Origin: Rhodanobacter sp. C05
GTDB taxonomy: Bacteria > Pseudomonadota > Gammaproteobacteria > Xanthomonadales > Rhodanobacteraceae
NCBI RefSeq assembly: GCF_002001165.1
Contig: NZ_MUNQ01000016.1
Span: 1-64,000 of the forward strand
Length of the DNA: 64,000 bases
Reading direction: 5' to 3'
The position numbers and the translations under genes are program-made. This document shows positions 1-9,433 of this stretch, one piece after another; position 1 is the stretch's first letter, and each line of letters opens with the position of its first letter. The notes beneath the pieces were generated by a model. The model had not been told where the DNA came from and searched no databases. It worked only from the letters and a program-made list of their open reading frames with translations.

Positions 1-150
1 GCATGGTGTGGTCTCCTCTGGCCTCGTAACCCGTGGGGAATGACCGCATCATGCGCGCACTGTTTCTTCAGTCCGCACGCAAGGCGTTGATTGAGCGAAG
101 AGATTCGTGGGGAAACCTCAGCCTCCGTCCCCTTAAATTGACTGTGTATG
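1..150 (+). pseudogene. Possible IS110-family transposase fragment
   Basis: Translation from about position 33 gives GNDRIMRALFLQSARKAL followed by an arginine-rich stretch. This resembles the conserved C-terminal GN..LR.LL.HGAR segment of IS110/IS116-type transposases. The preceding V-T-R-G residues lie in another frame, so the piece looks frameshifted as well as cut by the window edge. No terminal repeats are visible, which is normal for IS110. The family call rests on recalled motif similarity over about 20 residues only. Confidence 0.35.
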
Positions 151-286
151 TTTTAGCAGCCGCGCATGATCTGCGTGAAACTGGACTGGCCCTCCGTAGT
201 GGCAACTACTTTCGACTCAGTGAAAACGGAGCTCGATACGTTTCGGATCATCGGCTCCTTGGATGATCGATCTAGGCGTGAATTGA

Positions 287-1114
287 TCAGAGAGTTTTTC
301 GCACCGGAGAGCCAGGTGCATCTGGGACGGACCAGTTCAGGCTTATTTCGTGCTTCGCGAGATCCGCAATTAATAGACTCATATCGTGCTCGTAAACGTG
401 TCTAAGGGGCGGCCCTTCTGGATTAGCGAGAGTATTAAGTGCATCCGATGCTAGAACGCAATCATGATCGGTTGTCGTATAAACGGACTTAAGAGCGGAT
501 AACGTTGCAATTATCTCATCTCTGCTTAGCGAACTATTTCCCTGGTTAAAAGTGTCCATGGATTGAGAGGCAATTGTATCCATTTCTTTGACGTCGCTAG
601 TGCATTTGACTACTGCGGCGGCAGTCTTCGGGTCGCCTTTGCTAATTGTCTGGATCTCATCCAAGGTAATGGCGAAAGTTGGTATTACGAGCTTGTCGAA
701 AGAGAGGTGTAGCTCCACGCTCGACATTGCCTTTTCCAAGTCTGACTTCGCAAGACCTTCGGCAAAAAGAAGACGCCGCTGCGTAAGCGATATCTCTGCC
801 GCATTAAATTCAGGTAGGCGGTTACTCGCAATAACCTCATCCACTGCGTTTCGAGATGCGGTTTCTCTGGCATCAATTCGCTGAGAAAGCCGGTATGCCT
901 GTTCACTTAAGTAGAATGACGAGAACGTCGCAAACATTATTGTCAATAAATTAAGCAGCGCTATTACTTTGGCGTTTGTATACTTCGTCCATTTTGAACG
1001 AACATCGCGCTTTTCGTATCTTGAAGGACGAGTGCCGACGAGCCGCCTTTTAGTTCGGAATACGTTTATAACACTTCCCCTATATTTAATAAGAGCGCGA
1101 CCGGCAAAAGACAT
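287..1114 (-). CDS. Hypothetical single-pass membrane protein
   Basis: This gene encodes about 275 residues that I do not recognise. It has a basic N-terminal region, then one clear hydrophobic segment (roughly residues 50-72, NLLTIMFATFSSFYL), then a soluble, partly helical domain with two cysteines. The layout suggests a membrane anchor with a large domain on one side. A GTG at 1147 would add 11 residues but falls in an inverted repeat (1143-1149 with 1161-1167), so I prefer the ATG at 1114; neither has a strong ribosome binding site. The region is more AT-rich than the rest of the window, consistent with acquired DNA next to the integrase genes. Function is unknown. Confidence 0.5.
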   Translation of the reverse strand: MSFAGRALIKYRGSVINVFRTKRRLVGTRPSRYEKRDVRSKWTKYTNAKVIALLNLLTIMFATFSSFYLSEQAYRLSQRIDARETASRNAVDEVIASNRLPEFNAAEISLTQRRLLFAEGLAKSDLEKAMSSVELHLSFDKLVIPTFAITLDEIQTISKGDPKTAAAVVKCTSDVKEMDTIASQSMDTFNQGNSSLSRDEIIATLSALKSVYTTTDHDCVLASDALNTLANPEGPPLRHVYEHDMSLLIADLAKHEISLNWSVPDAPGSPVRKTL

Positions 1115-1528
1115 GACCCGTCGGGTGGAACCGATAACCGGGGGCACTCATTCTTTGCGAGAGTGCCGCCAGGGTGCAATGCCTACCCGGCGGTTTCGCC
1201 ATGATCACCGAATGATCGGCGCTCAGGAGTCAGCCCTTCGGCCGCGCATCGGCCATCCCGATCGGCATCGGCAATGGCCGCGTCATCGTTGTCACGCTCT
1301 TCAACGCTCTCGCCTTCCGCAACGGGATCACCTGAATCGGTAGCCTCGTCGTAAACGTGCCACCGGCCGTGCACACGAAGTCCGTCCGGCCCGCGCGAGC
1401 CAAAAGAGAACGTGCTAATCCGAAATTTCCCTACCTTGAAACTGCCCATACGTGACCATTTATTCAGTTCAGTGCGCCGATGGTGCGCGCGATTCGCGAA
1501 GGCAACAAGTCGCATGCGCGGAGGCACT

Positions 1529-1550
1529 AAAAAGCCCGCAGAGCGGGCTC
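1529..1550 (-). terminator. Intrinsic terminator
   Basis: On the minus strand a 7-bp GC-rich stem (AGCCCGC, loop TCT, GCGGGCT) is followed by a run of five T residues. It lies 25 bp beyond the stop codon of the minus-strand gene ending at 1574 and supports that two-gene operon being real. Confidence 0.8.
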
Positions 1551-1573
1551 GATGCGGATATTGTGATGGAGGC

Positions 1574-1873
1574 TTATTTACCGAGATGCTGCAGGATCGG
1601 TCCGAGATACTGCTGAGCCATCCACCAAACGCCACCGAGGATGCCTAGCAGCACAATGACTACGCCGCCCATGATCCATGCCTTTGTAGCTACATGATTT
1701 AAGCGCTCTTTAATCGTCGCGACGTCGACACGAAGGTCGCTGCAATGCTGTTCGAGCTGGGCAATGCGTGCAAGCATGTCAGGATCATGAGGGCCGCTGC
1801 CTCCGGTGGCAAGGCCCTTGTCCTTGTAGGTGCCAAGAGTGGGCACGGAACTGAGGTGGTTGCGCTCATTCAC
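1574..1873 (-). CDS. Small coiled-coil membrane protein
   Basis: This 99-residue protein has a polar N-terminus, a short heptad-like coiled coil (around MLARIAQLEQHCSDLRVDV) and one C-terminal membrane segment (GGVVIVLLGILGGVWWM). The layout resembles XhlA-type haemolysin-associated or phage-like small membrane proteins, but no family is certain. I chose the GTG at 1873 because it overlaps the stop of the upstream gene (GTGAATGA), which implies translational coupling. A longer in-frame reading exists but would run far into the upstream gene. The terminator at 1529-1550 closes the operon. Probably cargo of the integrative element. Confidence 0.55.
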   Translation of the reverse strand: MNERNHLSSVPTLGTYKDKGLATGGSGPHDPDMLARIAQLEQHCSDLRVDVATIKERLNHVATKAWIMGGVVIVLLGILGGVWWMAQQYLGPILQHLGK

Positions 1874-2213
1874 GCTTGAGGCTATCCAAATAATTTTTGA
1901 ACATGTCGACCTGGTGCATACGAAGATAGCCACACTGCGCACAGAACATCGCTAGGACTCGGACGGCGGTAGGTTCTAGTTGACCGCTTGGGGCCATCCA
2001 CGGGACGCACGCCGTGCGGCCGGTGCCATCGGTCATTCCAAGCCAATTTGTGCAGTCGCAAATGGGGCAGGCATACCGATCTTCGCGCTCGGTCATGAAC
2101 TGGGCAATCTGTTCTCCTGAAATGTCGAGCCCAGTAGCTGCCGTCCCGGCGGATGCGGGAGGATCACCTCGCACGCCCTCGGTCGAATCCTTGCGAGTTG
2201 TGTCTTCGCTCAT
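1866..2213 (-). CDS. Small zinc-ribbon-like protein
   Basis: This 115-residue protein has an acidic, disordered N-terminus and then a CPICDC pair followed about 40 residues later by CAQCGY. The two cysteine pairs would make a zinc ribbon. The segment between them is hydrophobic, and the C-terminus ends in a short helix. It is the first gene of a two-gene leftward unit whose second gene starts within its stop codon. The start ATG at 2213 lacks a strong ribosome binding site. Function is unknown; position beside the integrase suggests element cargo. Confidence 0.5.
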   Translation of the reverse strand: MSEDTTRKDSTEGVRGDPPASAGTAATGLDISGEQIAQFMTEREDRYACPICDCTNWLGMTDGTGRTACVPWMAPSGQLEPTAVRVLAMFCAQCGYLRMHQVDMFKNYLDSLKRE

Positions 2214-2662
2214 CAGTCAGTCTCGAACTGGTTTGCAGTGTGGCGCACGTTGGCCACGTCGATATTCGGCAGCTCTAGGATGTCGTTCGAGTCCAGTGCT
2301 TTCATTTGTCACAGGCAGAAATGCTTGCATCGTTTGCTCATCGATCCCGGGCCGTTGATCTACTGCCGCAGGCTACCTAAATGCCAGGGCTTACGCATGT
2401 ATGGGACAGAATCGTGTACAGAAACATGCATGCACAAAAATCCCATTAAATCAGGGGCTTAATTGCAAAACTGGCGGAGAGAGTGACCGCCTGCAAAGTC
2501 CGCAACGAGAGTCAAGGCACCCCAACGAAGTCTAAGACAAATGGCTATCTTAAGCCATTTAAGAGAGATATTCGCCCAACTAACCACAACGAGGCGCAAC
2601 CAGATTCAAGCCATCATGGCATACTGACTGGCATACCCCAACTCAATCCGGAGCCCTCGACC
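2214..2662. other. Non-coding stretch upstream of integrase, possible att remnant
   Basis: I see no convincing gene here. At 2472-2485 the sequence TGGCGGAGAGAGTG equals the reverse complement of a typical tRNA-Ser 3' end (CACTCTCTCCGCCA), but no T-arm or tRNA body follows. Since P4-type integrases often use tRNA 3' ends, this may be a leftover attachment core. In-frame codons upstream of the integrase start exist from 2483, but a better start with a ribosome binding site lies at 2663. Confidence 0.35.
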
Positions 2663-3880
2663 ATGGCACTGCTCACCGATACCAAAGCACGCAGTGTCAA
2701 ACCTGAAGGCACCCCGCTTGCACACGGCGGAGTCACGGGGTTGGTGCTGCATCCCTCCCCGAGTCACAAAGGCCACGGCAAGTGGGTGCTCCGCTACGTC
2801 AGCCCCGTCTCCAAGAAACGGCGCAATGCTGGGCTCGGCAGTTACCCCGACATCAGCATCGCCGAAGCCGCCCAGCAGGCTCGCTTGATGCGCGAGCAGA
2901 TCGCTCACGGGCAAGACCCATTGGAAATCAAGGCCAACGAAGCAACCAAACCCCGTATGCCGCTCCTGAAAGAGGCTGCCACGACGCTGCACGAAGAGCT
3001 GAAACCAGGCTGGAAGAACGCCAAGCATGCCCAGCAGTGGATTAACACCCTTACGGAGTATGCCTTTCCGCTGATCGGCACGATGCCCATCGACCAGATC
3101 CAGCCTCGGCACATTGCCGACGTCCTACGGCCCATCTGGTTGGACAAGGCTGAAACAGCCGGACGGGTGAAACAACGCCTGCACGCAGTGATGGCCTGGG
3201 GATGGGCGCACAGCTACTGTCAATCCAATCCCGTCGATGTCGTGGGGCACCTCTTGCCGCTTCAACCGGGTAAGACTGTCCGCACGCAGCATCAGCCTGC
3301 CATGCCCTGGCAGGACATTCCGTCGTTCGTGGCGAAGCAAATGCATCACCCTAATGACGTCACCATCGCAGCACTGCAGCTCTTGATACTTACAGCCGCT
3401 CGCTCCGGCGAGGTGCGCGGTGCTATGTGGTCGGAGTTTGATATGAAGGCGGCCATCTGGACGCTGCCCGCCGAGCGGATGAAGGCGAAACAGGCACACC
3501 GGATACCTCTCTGCAAACAGGCGCTACGGCTTCTTAAGAAGCAGCATGGGCAGCACAAAGTTCTGGTGTTCCCATCAATACGTGACCAGAAGGAGCTCTC
3601 GGATATGACCTTGACGGCCTTTCTCCGTCGCGTCAAAGCCTGCAGTGACGTTGCAAAGCGCACAGCAACTGCACACGGCTTCCGCTCCAGCTTTAGGGAC
3701 TGGTGCAGCGAGAAAGGGTATGCCCGTGACCTGGCAGAGAGAGCCCTAGCTCATACGGTCCAGAACCAAGTGGAGGCGGCCTATCACCGGACGGACCTAC
3801 TGGAGCAAAGGCGTCCGATGATGCAAGCTTGGGCTGACTTCGTTGCGCCAATGAAGGCACGGCAAGACCCCGCAACCTGA
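2663..3880 (+). CDS. P4-type tyrosine integrase
   Basis: This is a 405-residue site-specific recombinase of the P4/CP4-57 type, which inserts and excises genomic islands, usually at tRNA genes. The N-terminus (MALLTDTKARSVKP) matches the DUF4102 arm-binding domain with its K-W-xxR-Y and G-LGSYPDIS signatures. The catalytic domain keeps all expected residues: R247 (TAARSGE), H338 and R341 (HGFR), H364 (LAH) and nucleophile Y374 (AAYHR). The start at 2663 has GGAG nine bases upstream and gives the usual family length; the open frame continues upstream to 2483 without support. The gene looks intact. The second, broken integrase at 5764-6057 marks an older insertion. Confidence 0.9.
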   Translation: MALLTDTKARSVKPEGTPLAHGGVTGLVLHPSPSHKGHGKWVLRYVSPVSKKRRNAGLGSYPDISIAEAAQQARLMREQIAHGQDPLEIKANEATKPRMPLLKEAATTLHEELKPGWKNAKHAQQWINTLTEYAFPLIGTMPIDQIQPRHIADVLRPIWLDKAETAGRVKQRLHAVMAWGWAHSYCQSNPVDVVGHLLPLQPGKTVRTQHQPAMPWQDIPSFVAKQMHHPNDVTIAALQLLILTAARSGEVRGAMWSEFDMKAAIWTLPAERMKAKQAHRIPLCKQALRLLKKQHGQHKVLVFPSIRDQKELSDMTLTAFLRRVKACSDVAKRTATAHGFRSSFRDWCSEKGYARDLAERALAHTVQNQVEAAYHRTDLLEQRRPMMQAWADFVAPMKARQDPAT

Positions 3881-3888
3881 GAGCAGCC

Positions 3889-5247
3889 TTGAATATTCAT
3901 GACGACGCCGAAGCGGTACCTACGCACTCACGCTCGCACGTCGTGCTGCTCGCCGACGTGCTTGACTTAGCGATAGATGCAAGCGCGCTGCGCCGCTTGA
4001 TTCTCGAAGGCGCGAGCACTGAAGAGTACCGGCTGTATTGGCCCATCCCCTCCGATCGAATGGTTTTTTCCGGACCGTGGGACGGTGGGAATCCGGAGTA
4101 CGCAAAAAAGTCCATGACCCCCGCAGATGGGTATATGCCGGCGGCTTGGACGCCTCGGCCAAACGTGAGGTTTGTTCGTCTTGCACCGAAGGTGGCTCAA
4201 CAGTTCCTTGCGACTAAATCGTACATCCAAGATCCGATATTCGAATCAGATTTTAAGGATGGCCTGTTCATTCCCGACGACGTCAGCGTGTCGTCGGGGC
4301 TGTTCGCAGTCACAGCGTTTTCAGCACATTTACGTCTCTCACATCCGGCGTGCCTAGACCGAGTATCTGAACGGGGGGTGCCGTCGAGCTCTGTGGAAAT
4401 CAGGTTTCACGAGATATACATCGACAAGAGTACCCGCGACCACATCCGAGGGCACCTCCAAGAGCAGCTGAGCGCCTCACCCGCCACACACGTGGCGACG
4501 GCCACCGAGGTCACGGAGGCAACATTAGCGATCACGGAACGAGCGGAAACAGTCTCCGTGGGTACAGACAAAACATCGGCAACTACGAACGCAGACCCCG
4601 GATTGAAATCCGTGGAAAGCGGCGACCCATATGAGCTGAAGGGGCGATCTGATGGCGTCTACGTGCTGTATAAGACGGCGGAAAGATGTGCGGGCAACCA
4701 TGCATTCGGCAGCGCATCCAAAGCTCAGGATCGTCAGGACATCGCACTCGAAACTTTCAACCAGCTGCTCGACGAGATGGCGAAAGGAAGTGACAATGAG
4801 AAAGCGCGTCGGAGAAGTCTGCAGCAGCTCTTCACGTCGACACGGCTCAAATACGCGCTTTACCTCATCGACCCCGAGTTCGACCACAACCGTGGTCGAT
4901 CCCTGGATCAGCGATGTGAATGGCCCCCTGCTGCTGGGAAGGACTTCCTTGCCCAACCAGATGAGCGGCGCCAAGTATTCGTAACGGACATGCTCGCCCT
5001 GATCGTAGGCGGGACCGAGCAATGGCTTAACTTCAGCGCAAATCTCCCGGCTGCCGGTGGCACCAAACAGGCGGCACTGCAACATTGGCTTGAAGACCAC
5101 GGGCTAACTGGCTCGGACGAGCTCAAGACGGCCTTCGCCGTGATCGTTTGGGGCCGCGCCGGTGGCTCCATTCCCACTCCCCCGAAATTTGCAAAACCGT
5201 CGACATCTCGCGCCCGCGTTGAAGCGGAGCGCCGAGCGTCACGCTGA
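3889..5247 (+). CDS. Hypothetical 452-residue protein beside integrase
   Basis: The protein is not recognised. Residues 1-180 look like one globular domain rich in aromatic residues and prolines (LYWPIPSDRMVF, AAWTPRPNVRF). A Thr/Ala/Glu-rich linker follows at about 195-235, then a helical, charged domain with WPPAAGKDF and a C-terminal basic tail. No signal peptide or membrane segment is visible. Translation would begin at a TTG nine bases after the integrase stop, with only a weak ribosome binding site, so it is probably co-transcribed with the integrase. Genes in this position are often element cargo, including defence functions, but nothing in the sequence assigns one. Confidence 0.55.
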   Translation: MNIHDDAEAVPTHSRSHVVLLADVLDLAIDASALRRLILEGASTEEYRLYWPIPSDRMVFSGPWDGGNPEYAKKSMTPADGYMPAAWTPRPNVRFVRLAPKVAQQFLATKSYIQDPIFESDFKDGLFIPDDVSVSSGLFAVTAFSAHLRLSHPACLDRVSERGVPSSSVEIRFHEIYIDKSTRDHIRGHLQEQLSASPATHVATATEVTEATLAITERAETVSVGTDKTSATTNADPGLKSVESGDPYELKGRSDGVYVLYKTAERCAGNHAFGSASKAQDRQDIALETFNQLLDEMAKGSDNEKARRRSLQQLFTSTRLKYALYLIDPEFDHNRGRSLDQRCEWPPAAGKDFLAQPDERRQVFVTDMLALIVGGTEQWLNFSANLPAAGGTKQAALQHWLEDHGLTGSDELKTAFAVIVWGRAGGSIPTPPKFAKPSTSRARVEAERRASR

Positions 5248-5308
5248 CGCGTTTGATCAAGCCGCGTCGGAAGTTCATCTTAGTGATGCGTCACAGTCAT
5301 CACCGGCG

Positions 5309-5521
5309 TTACGCATCGAGGTATGCCAGCAACTCATCGACGCGCCAGCCGATAGCACAGCGGCGCCCGGCACCAAGCGGTTTCGGCTTCGGAAATTTTG
5401 GATCGTACCAGCGGCCGCCTTCCTTCATGCGGTTGCGAATCGTGGAAGGTGAAAGCCCGACGATGCTGCAGGCCTCAGGCATCCGAGCGATCCTGGTGTT
5501 CCGTTCTTGCGAGAAGATCAT
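5309..5521 (-). CDS. AlpA-family DNA-binding regulator
   Basis: This is a small helix-turn-helix protein of the AlpA/MerR-like excisionase type, about 70 residues. The core (RMPEACSIVGLSPSTIRNRM) is the winged helix, followed by the family's FPKP and a W-x-x-DELLAYL ending. Such proteins control integrase expression or assist excision of P4-type islands. The ATG at 5521 gives the usual family length; the frame stays open upstream to 5845 but that part has no family resemblance. It sits between an intact and a broken integrase, convergent with the latter. Confidence 0.7.
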   Translation of the reverse strand: MIFSQERNTRIARMPEACSIVGLSPSTIRNRMKEGGRWYDPKFPKPKPLGAGRRCAIGWRVDELLAYLDA

Positions 5522-5763
5522 AAAAGGGTCCAGTGCGATTCCAAAAGGTTGCGTATCCAGAGTCGATACCCTGCGCCTATGAATCGGTCGACGCCCAGTC
5601 CGAAACCACCCGAAACATTTGGACCACTCTGGTCCAAACACGTCCATGCTGGTAGAAAACCGCGCTACAGCGGGCTTTTTCGGGGTCCGAACAAATGTGG
5701 GCATTCGCATCAATTGCGCACCGCCGCGAACTACGTTCGGCATTCCCATCACACCGAATGGAA

Positions 5764-6057
5764 TGCAATTGCACGTCGCCGAGCACGTGTTTCCGGGAAC
5801 GGAGGATCGCTCTTTGACCACTGCCGGAGCAGTGAATCTGCTCAAAGAATTGCACCCTTACATCACTTTGTATGGTTTCCATCGACGTTCCGCGACTGGG
5901 CCGAAAGACCACGAAGCACCCGCGTGAAGTAATCGAAGCAGCGATGGCGCACCGGCTCAAAGACAAGTCAGAGGCTGCATATCAACGTGGCTACCTGCTG
6001 ACTCGGCGCGCCAAGTTGATGAACGACTGGGAGCGGTATTGTCGTTCTACGGCATAG
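5764..6057 (+). pseudogene. Decayed tyrosine integrase, C-terminal part
   Basis: Three frames in turn carry the C-terminal part of a P4-type integrase. The first has VFPGTEDRSL through ITLYGF, the second PSTFRDWAERP, and the third HPREVIEAAMAHRLKDKSE, then EAAYQRGYLL and the closing DWERYC. Together they reproduce the HGFRSTFRDW box, the LAH-like histidine and the AAY tyrosine of the family, but with two frameshifts (near 5875 and 5895). Nothing upstream restores the N-terminal half. It is a relic of an earlier integration and not functional. Confidence 0.75.
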
Positions 6058-6069
6058 TCTTGCATGCCC

Positions 6070-6092
6070 CCGATCCGCTATTTGCAGCGGAT
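6070..6092. other. Hairpin after decayed integrase
   Basis: An 8-bp perfect inverted repeat (GATCCGCT and AGCGGATC) surrounds a short loop just after the decayed integrase. No T tract follows on either strand, so it is a poor intrinsic terminator. It may be a structural leftover of the element end. Confidence 0.4.
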
Positions 6093-6149
6093 CGTGGTTC
6101 TATCTCGTAAGCGTCGACATTGAGATCCCATGCACGCATGATCGTCGTA

Positions 6150-6884
6150 TCAGGCTTGTGGCACCGACACGTCGCCCCGAAGCGCCTGCCAGATACCTAG
6201 TAGCGAGAGGGCCAGAAGAACCGACGCCGTGGCGAAGAGAAGACGTCCGCCGATCGCCTGATAGACCATTACACCGATGATCCCGCCCACCAGGAAGGAA
6301 AGCACCGTCTGTGCATGAAGCCGAAGCTTCAGCTGATAGGGCGCAGCATCCACCCCAAGCTCGCGGCCACGAGCGATGTCGAACAGCATGCTCAACTCGA
6401 TGCCAATATCCGTCGACATACCGGAAACATGGGTTGTTCGCACACGCGCACCAGAAATCGTGGTGACGACCGCATTCTGCAGACCCATAAGAAAACTCAA
6501 CCCCAGGATCAATGTAGGCCCACGGTTAGCCTGAGGAAGCCAGAGACAGGCACATCCAAGCAACGCCATCAAAACTGCCTCTGCGAGGATGCTGACAGCG
6601 TAGATACTACGAATGCGTCGACGCTTGCCCGCATTAATAAGCAAGGTCGACACCGCAGCGCCCAGCACGAAAGCCAAGACAATCGACAAATAGAACATGC
6701 CTAGCAACCACTCTCCCAGTGCGGCGTGATCGGAGAGCGCCGAAACGTTCCCAGTCATGTTGGCGGAGAAAAAACCTACTGCGTGAAAAGCAGCCGTGTT
6801 CAGCGCTCCGGCAATCGCGGCCAGGGTGCAGGCAAGGCGACGATCGACATCGCTGCTTCGCGCGTTTCCTTCCCTTACCAACAT
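6150..6884 (-). CDS. DUF1275 (YoaK-like) membrane protein
   Basis: About 244 residues with six probable membrane helices. The first helix region carries GALNTAAFHAVGFFSANMTGN, trimmed here as the family's G-x-x-N-T-x-x-F...MTGN signature, and the middle carries MGLQNAV and THVSG-T-D, all typical of DUF1275/YoaK. Transport or other activity is not established for the family. I chose the ATG at 6884 with a G-rich ribosome binding site; a TTG at 6902 is the alternative. It is divergent from the cbb3 oxidase operon and has no FNR box of its own facing it, other than the shared intergenic region at 7045-7058. Confidence 0.8.
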   Translation of the reverse strand: MLVREGNARSSDVDRRLACTLAAIAGALNTAAFHAVGFFSANMTGNVSALSDHAALGEWLLGMFYLSIVLAFVLGAAVSTLLINAGKRRRIRSIYAVSILAEAVLMALLGCACLWLPQANRGPTLILGLSFLMGLQNAVVTTISGARVRTTHVSGMSTDIGIELSMLFDIARGRELGVDAAPYQLKLRLHAQTVLSFLVGGIIGVMVYQAIGGRLLFATASVLLALSLLGIWQALRGDVSVPQA

Positions 6885-7044
6885 TGAGACTGCCCCGTTC
6901 AACGTGAGGTTGGTGCAATGGCATCACTGTAGACGGTCAACGAATCGCGTGCCATCTGAAGCGGTGCGGCGAACCCATTGAGCGTTGCCTAACACAATGA
7001 TGAGGAATTGGTTCCGATCCTGCGTAACAGGGAGCCGAAGCGAC

Positions 7045-7058
7045 TTGATCTAGATCAA
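7045..7058 (+). promoter_or_regulatory. FNR/ANR box for ccoN
   Basis: TTGATCTAGATCAA is a perfect palindromic FNR site. Its centre lies 60 bp before the ccoN start codon, right for activation of a promoter with a short leader. Confidence 0.85.
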
Positions 7059-7111
7059 TAGTCGGCTGAACAGCGTTGTCAGAATACCTCCAACCATAGT
7101 TAGGGGGTGCC

Positions 7112-8578
7112 ATGCCAAATACCGAGTACTACAACGACAAGGTCGTGCGCCAGTTTCTGCTCGGCGCCGCGGTATGGGGAATCATCGGCATGTCGGTAGG
7201 CGTCTACGCCGCCGCGGAGCTGATGTGGCCCGCGCTGAATTTTGATATCCCATGGCTGACCTTCAGTCGCATCCGTCCTGACCACACCTTCGGGGTGATC
7301 TTCGGCTTTGGCGGCTGCGCGTTGATGGGCACCTGCTATTACGTGGTGCAACGTACCGGTCAGGCGCGGCTGGCGCTGGGCCGGCTTGCCGAGTTCACAT
7401 TCTGGGGTTGGCAACTGATTTGCGTGCTGGCCATGGTGTCGATGCCGCTGGGCGCGACCCGCGGCAAGGAATATGCCGAGCCCGAGTGGATCGTCGCCAT
7501 TCTCATCGCCGTGGTATGGGTCAGCTTCGGCGTGGTGTTCTTCGCCAGCCTGACGCGCCGGCGCATCCGCCATATCTATGTCGCGAATTGGTACTACGGC
7601 GCCTTCATCATCGCGGTCGGCCTGTTGCATATCGTCAACGGTCTCGTGCTGCCGGTGTCGATGTGGAAGTCGTACCCGATCTATTCGGGCGTGGTCGATG
7701 CCATGGTGGAGTGGTGGTACGGCCATAACGCGGTAGCGTTTTTTCTCACGGCCGGCTTCCTCGGCATGATGTATTACTTCGTCCCGCGGCAGGCCCAGCA
7801 GCCGCTGTGGAGCTATCGCTTCTCGATCGTCAATTTCTGGGCGCTGATCTCGGTCTACATGTGGGCAGGCGCGCACCACCTTATGTACACCGCCCTGCCC
7901 GACTGGGTGCAGTCGGTGGGTATGGCATTTTCGCTGATCCTGTTGATGCCCAGCTGGGGCTCCGCAGCTAACGGGCTACTCACCTTCAACGGCTCGTGGT
8001 GGCGACTGAAGACCGACCCGGCCGCCAAGTTCATGGTGATGTCGCTGGTGTTCTACGCCGCGGCCACCTTCGAAGGTTCGATGATGGCGATCAAGACGGT
8101 GAATTCGTTGTCGCACTACACCGACTGGACAATCGCCCACGTACATTCGGGTGCGCTCGGCTGGGTCGCGATGATCACCATCGGCTCGCTTTACGCGATG
8201 GCGCCTCGTGCGCTAGGTCGACCCGCCATGCACTCGCATCGCGCGATGGAAGCGCATTTCTGGCTGCACATGATGGGTACGCTGATGTACATCTGCTCGA
8301 TGTGGGCCGCCGGCATCACCGAAGGCATGATGTGGCGCGCCACCAACCCGGATGGGTCGCTCACTTATTCCTTCCTCGACAGTCTGATTGCGATCAAGCC
8401 GATGTATTTGATCCGCTGGGCCGGTGGCCTGCTGATCCTGTCTGGCATGGTGGTGATGGCCTGGAATCTGTGGCACACCGCAGCAGACGCCCGTGCCCGA
8501 CTGATCAAACCGATTCCCGTGCCGATCCCGGAGCCGGTGCCCAATCAGGTACCGGCCCCCTTGCCGGCTGCCGGTTGA
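7112..8578 (+). CDS. ccoN: cbb3-type cytochrome c oxidase subunit I
   Basis: CcoN is the catalytic membrane subunit of the high-affinity cbb3 oxidase, reducing O2 at a haem b3-CuB centre. The 488 residues form about twelve membrane helices. Haem and copper ligands are in place: H58 (RPDHTF), H205 in WWYGHN, H255 and H256 in GAHH, and H343/H345 in HVHSG. The C-terminal tail is unusual in its proline-rich repeat ([13 protein letters not shown]). It leads the operon ccoN-ccoO-ccoQ-ccoP, starts behind a GGGGTG-type ribosome binding site and has an FNR box 60 bp upstream, so expression at low oxygen is expected. Confidence 0.95.
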   Translation: MPNTEYYNDKVVRQFLLGAAVWGIIGMSVGVYAAAELMWPALNFDIPWLTFSRIRPDHTFGVIFGFGGCALMGTCYYVVQRTGQARLALGRLAEFTFWGWQLICVLAMVSMPLGATRGKEYAEPEWIVAILIAVVWVSFGVVFFASLTRRRIRHIYVANWYYGAFIIAVGLLHIVNGLVLPVSMWKSYPIYSGVVDAMVEWWYGHNAVAFFLTAGFLGMMYYFVPRQAQQPLWSYRFSIVNFWALISVYMWAGAHHLMYTALPDWVQSVGMAFSLILLMPSWGSAANGLLTFNGSWWRLKTDPAAKFMVMSLVFYAAATFEGSMMAIKTVNSLSHYTDWTIAHVHSGALGWVAMITIGSLYAMAPRALGRPAMHSHRAMEAHFWLHMMGTLMYICSMWAAGITEGMMWRATNPDGSLTYSFLDSLIAIKPMYLIRWAGGLLILSGMVVMAWNLWHTAADARARLIKPIPVPIPEPVPNQVPAPLPAAG

Positions 8579-8588
8579 GGATCACGAC

Positions 8589-9242
8589 ATGGCATACAAG
8601 CATTTTGAAATCATCGAGAAAAACGTCGGCCTGCTTGGCATCCTGATCGCTATCATGGTCTCGCTCGGCGGCCTCGCTGAAATCACACCGCTGTTCATCG
8701 AGGCACATACGATCAAGGCGCCGTCCGGGGTCAAACCGTACGACCCGCTGCGCCTGGCTGGCAGGGACATCTACGTACGAGAGGGCTGTTATCTGTGCCA
8801 TTCGCAGATGATCCGCGCGCTGCGTTTCGAGACGGAGCGCTACGGTCACTACTCCACCGCCGACGAATCGGTCTACGACCGTCCGTTCCTGTGGGGTTCC
8901 AAACGTATCGGACCGGATCTAGCTCGTGTCGGAGGCAAATACTCGGATGACTGGCAGCGCATGCACCTAATGAACCCCCGGCAGGTGGTGCCGCCATCAA
9001 ACATGCCAGGTTTCCCCTGGCTGGCCGACAAGAAACTCGATGCGGCGGAGATCCAGGCCAGCATGCGCACGCTGCGCCGATTGGGCGATCCGTACAGCGA
9101 CGCGGACATCGCCGGCGCGCCAGCGGCGGTGAACGGCAAGACCGAGATGGACGCGCTGATTACCTATCTGCAGGGCTTGGGTATTAAAAATGAGCCGACG
9201 AAGACAACCTCGGCGGAAGCCAGCGATGGAGGCCAACCATGA
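8589..9242 (+). CDS. ccoO: cbb3 oxidase subunit II, mono-haem cytochrome c
   Basis: CcoO is the membrane-anchored mono-haem cytochrome c subunit of cbb3 oxidase. The 217-residue protein has one N-terminal membrane helix ([15 protein letters not shown]), then the haem-binding CYLCH at 67-71 and a distal methionine in the NMPGFPWL segment. It begins ten bases after the ccoN stop and overlaps ccoQ by four bases, so it belongs to the same operon. Length and architecture match the family. Confidence 0.95.
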   Translation: MAYKHFEIIEKNVGLLGILIAIMVSLGGLAEITPLFIEAHTIKAPSGVKPYDPLRLAGRDIYVREGCYLCHSQMIRALRFETERYGHYSTADESVYDRPFLWGSKRIGPDLARVGGKYSDDWQRMHLMNPRQVVPPSNMPGFPWLADKKLDAAEIQASMRTLRRLGDPYSDADIAGAPAAVNGKTEMDALITYLQGLGIKNEPTKTTSAEASDGGQP

Positions 9243-9433
9243 GTCCGGTATGGGGACAGATCGCGGGCGCTTTCATCCTGGCCATGATGATCACCTTCAT
9301 TGGTATCTGGATCTGGGCTTGGCGCAAGCGCCACAAGAAAGTGTTTGACCAGATGGCCCAGTTGCCGATGCAGGAAGATACGGAAGAACAACCTGCCGAC
9401 ACGCAGGCAGGCACACGGGAGAGTCGTCCATGA
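9239..9433 (+). CDS. ccoQ: cbb3 oxidase small subunit CcoQ/FixQ
   Basis: A 64-residue protein with one membrane helix ([19 protein letters not shown]) followed by a charged tail, as expected for CcoQ, which stabilises the cbb3 complex. Sequence conservation in this subunit is low, so the call relies on size, topology and position between ccoO and ccoP. It overlaps both neighbours by four bases (ATGA), which indicates translational coupling. Confidence 0.85.
   Translation: MSPVWGQIAGAFILAMMITFIGIWIWAWRKRHKKVFDQMAQLPMQEDTEEQPADTQAGTRESRP

Noticed and set aside
1183..1635. 150-codon minus-strand frame
   Set aside because: It overlaps the terminator at 1529-1550 and the end of the small membrane protein gene, lacks a ribosome binding site and has no family resemblance.
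7100..7879. Long minus-strand frame opposite ccoN
   Set aside because: It is a shadow of ccoN: it lies entirely against a gene with all cbb3 ligands and its translation is rich in H, R, D and Q without any domain.
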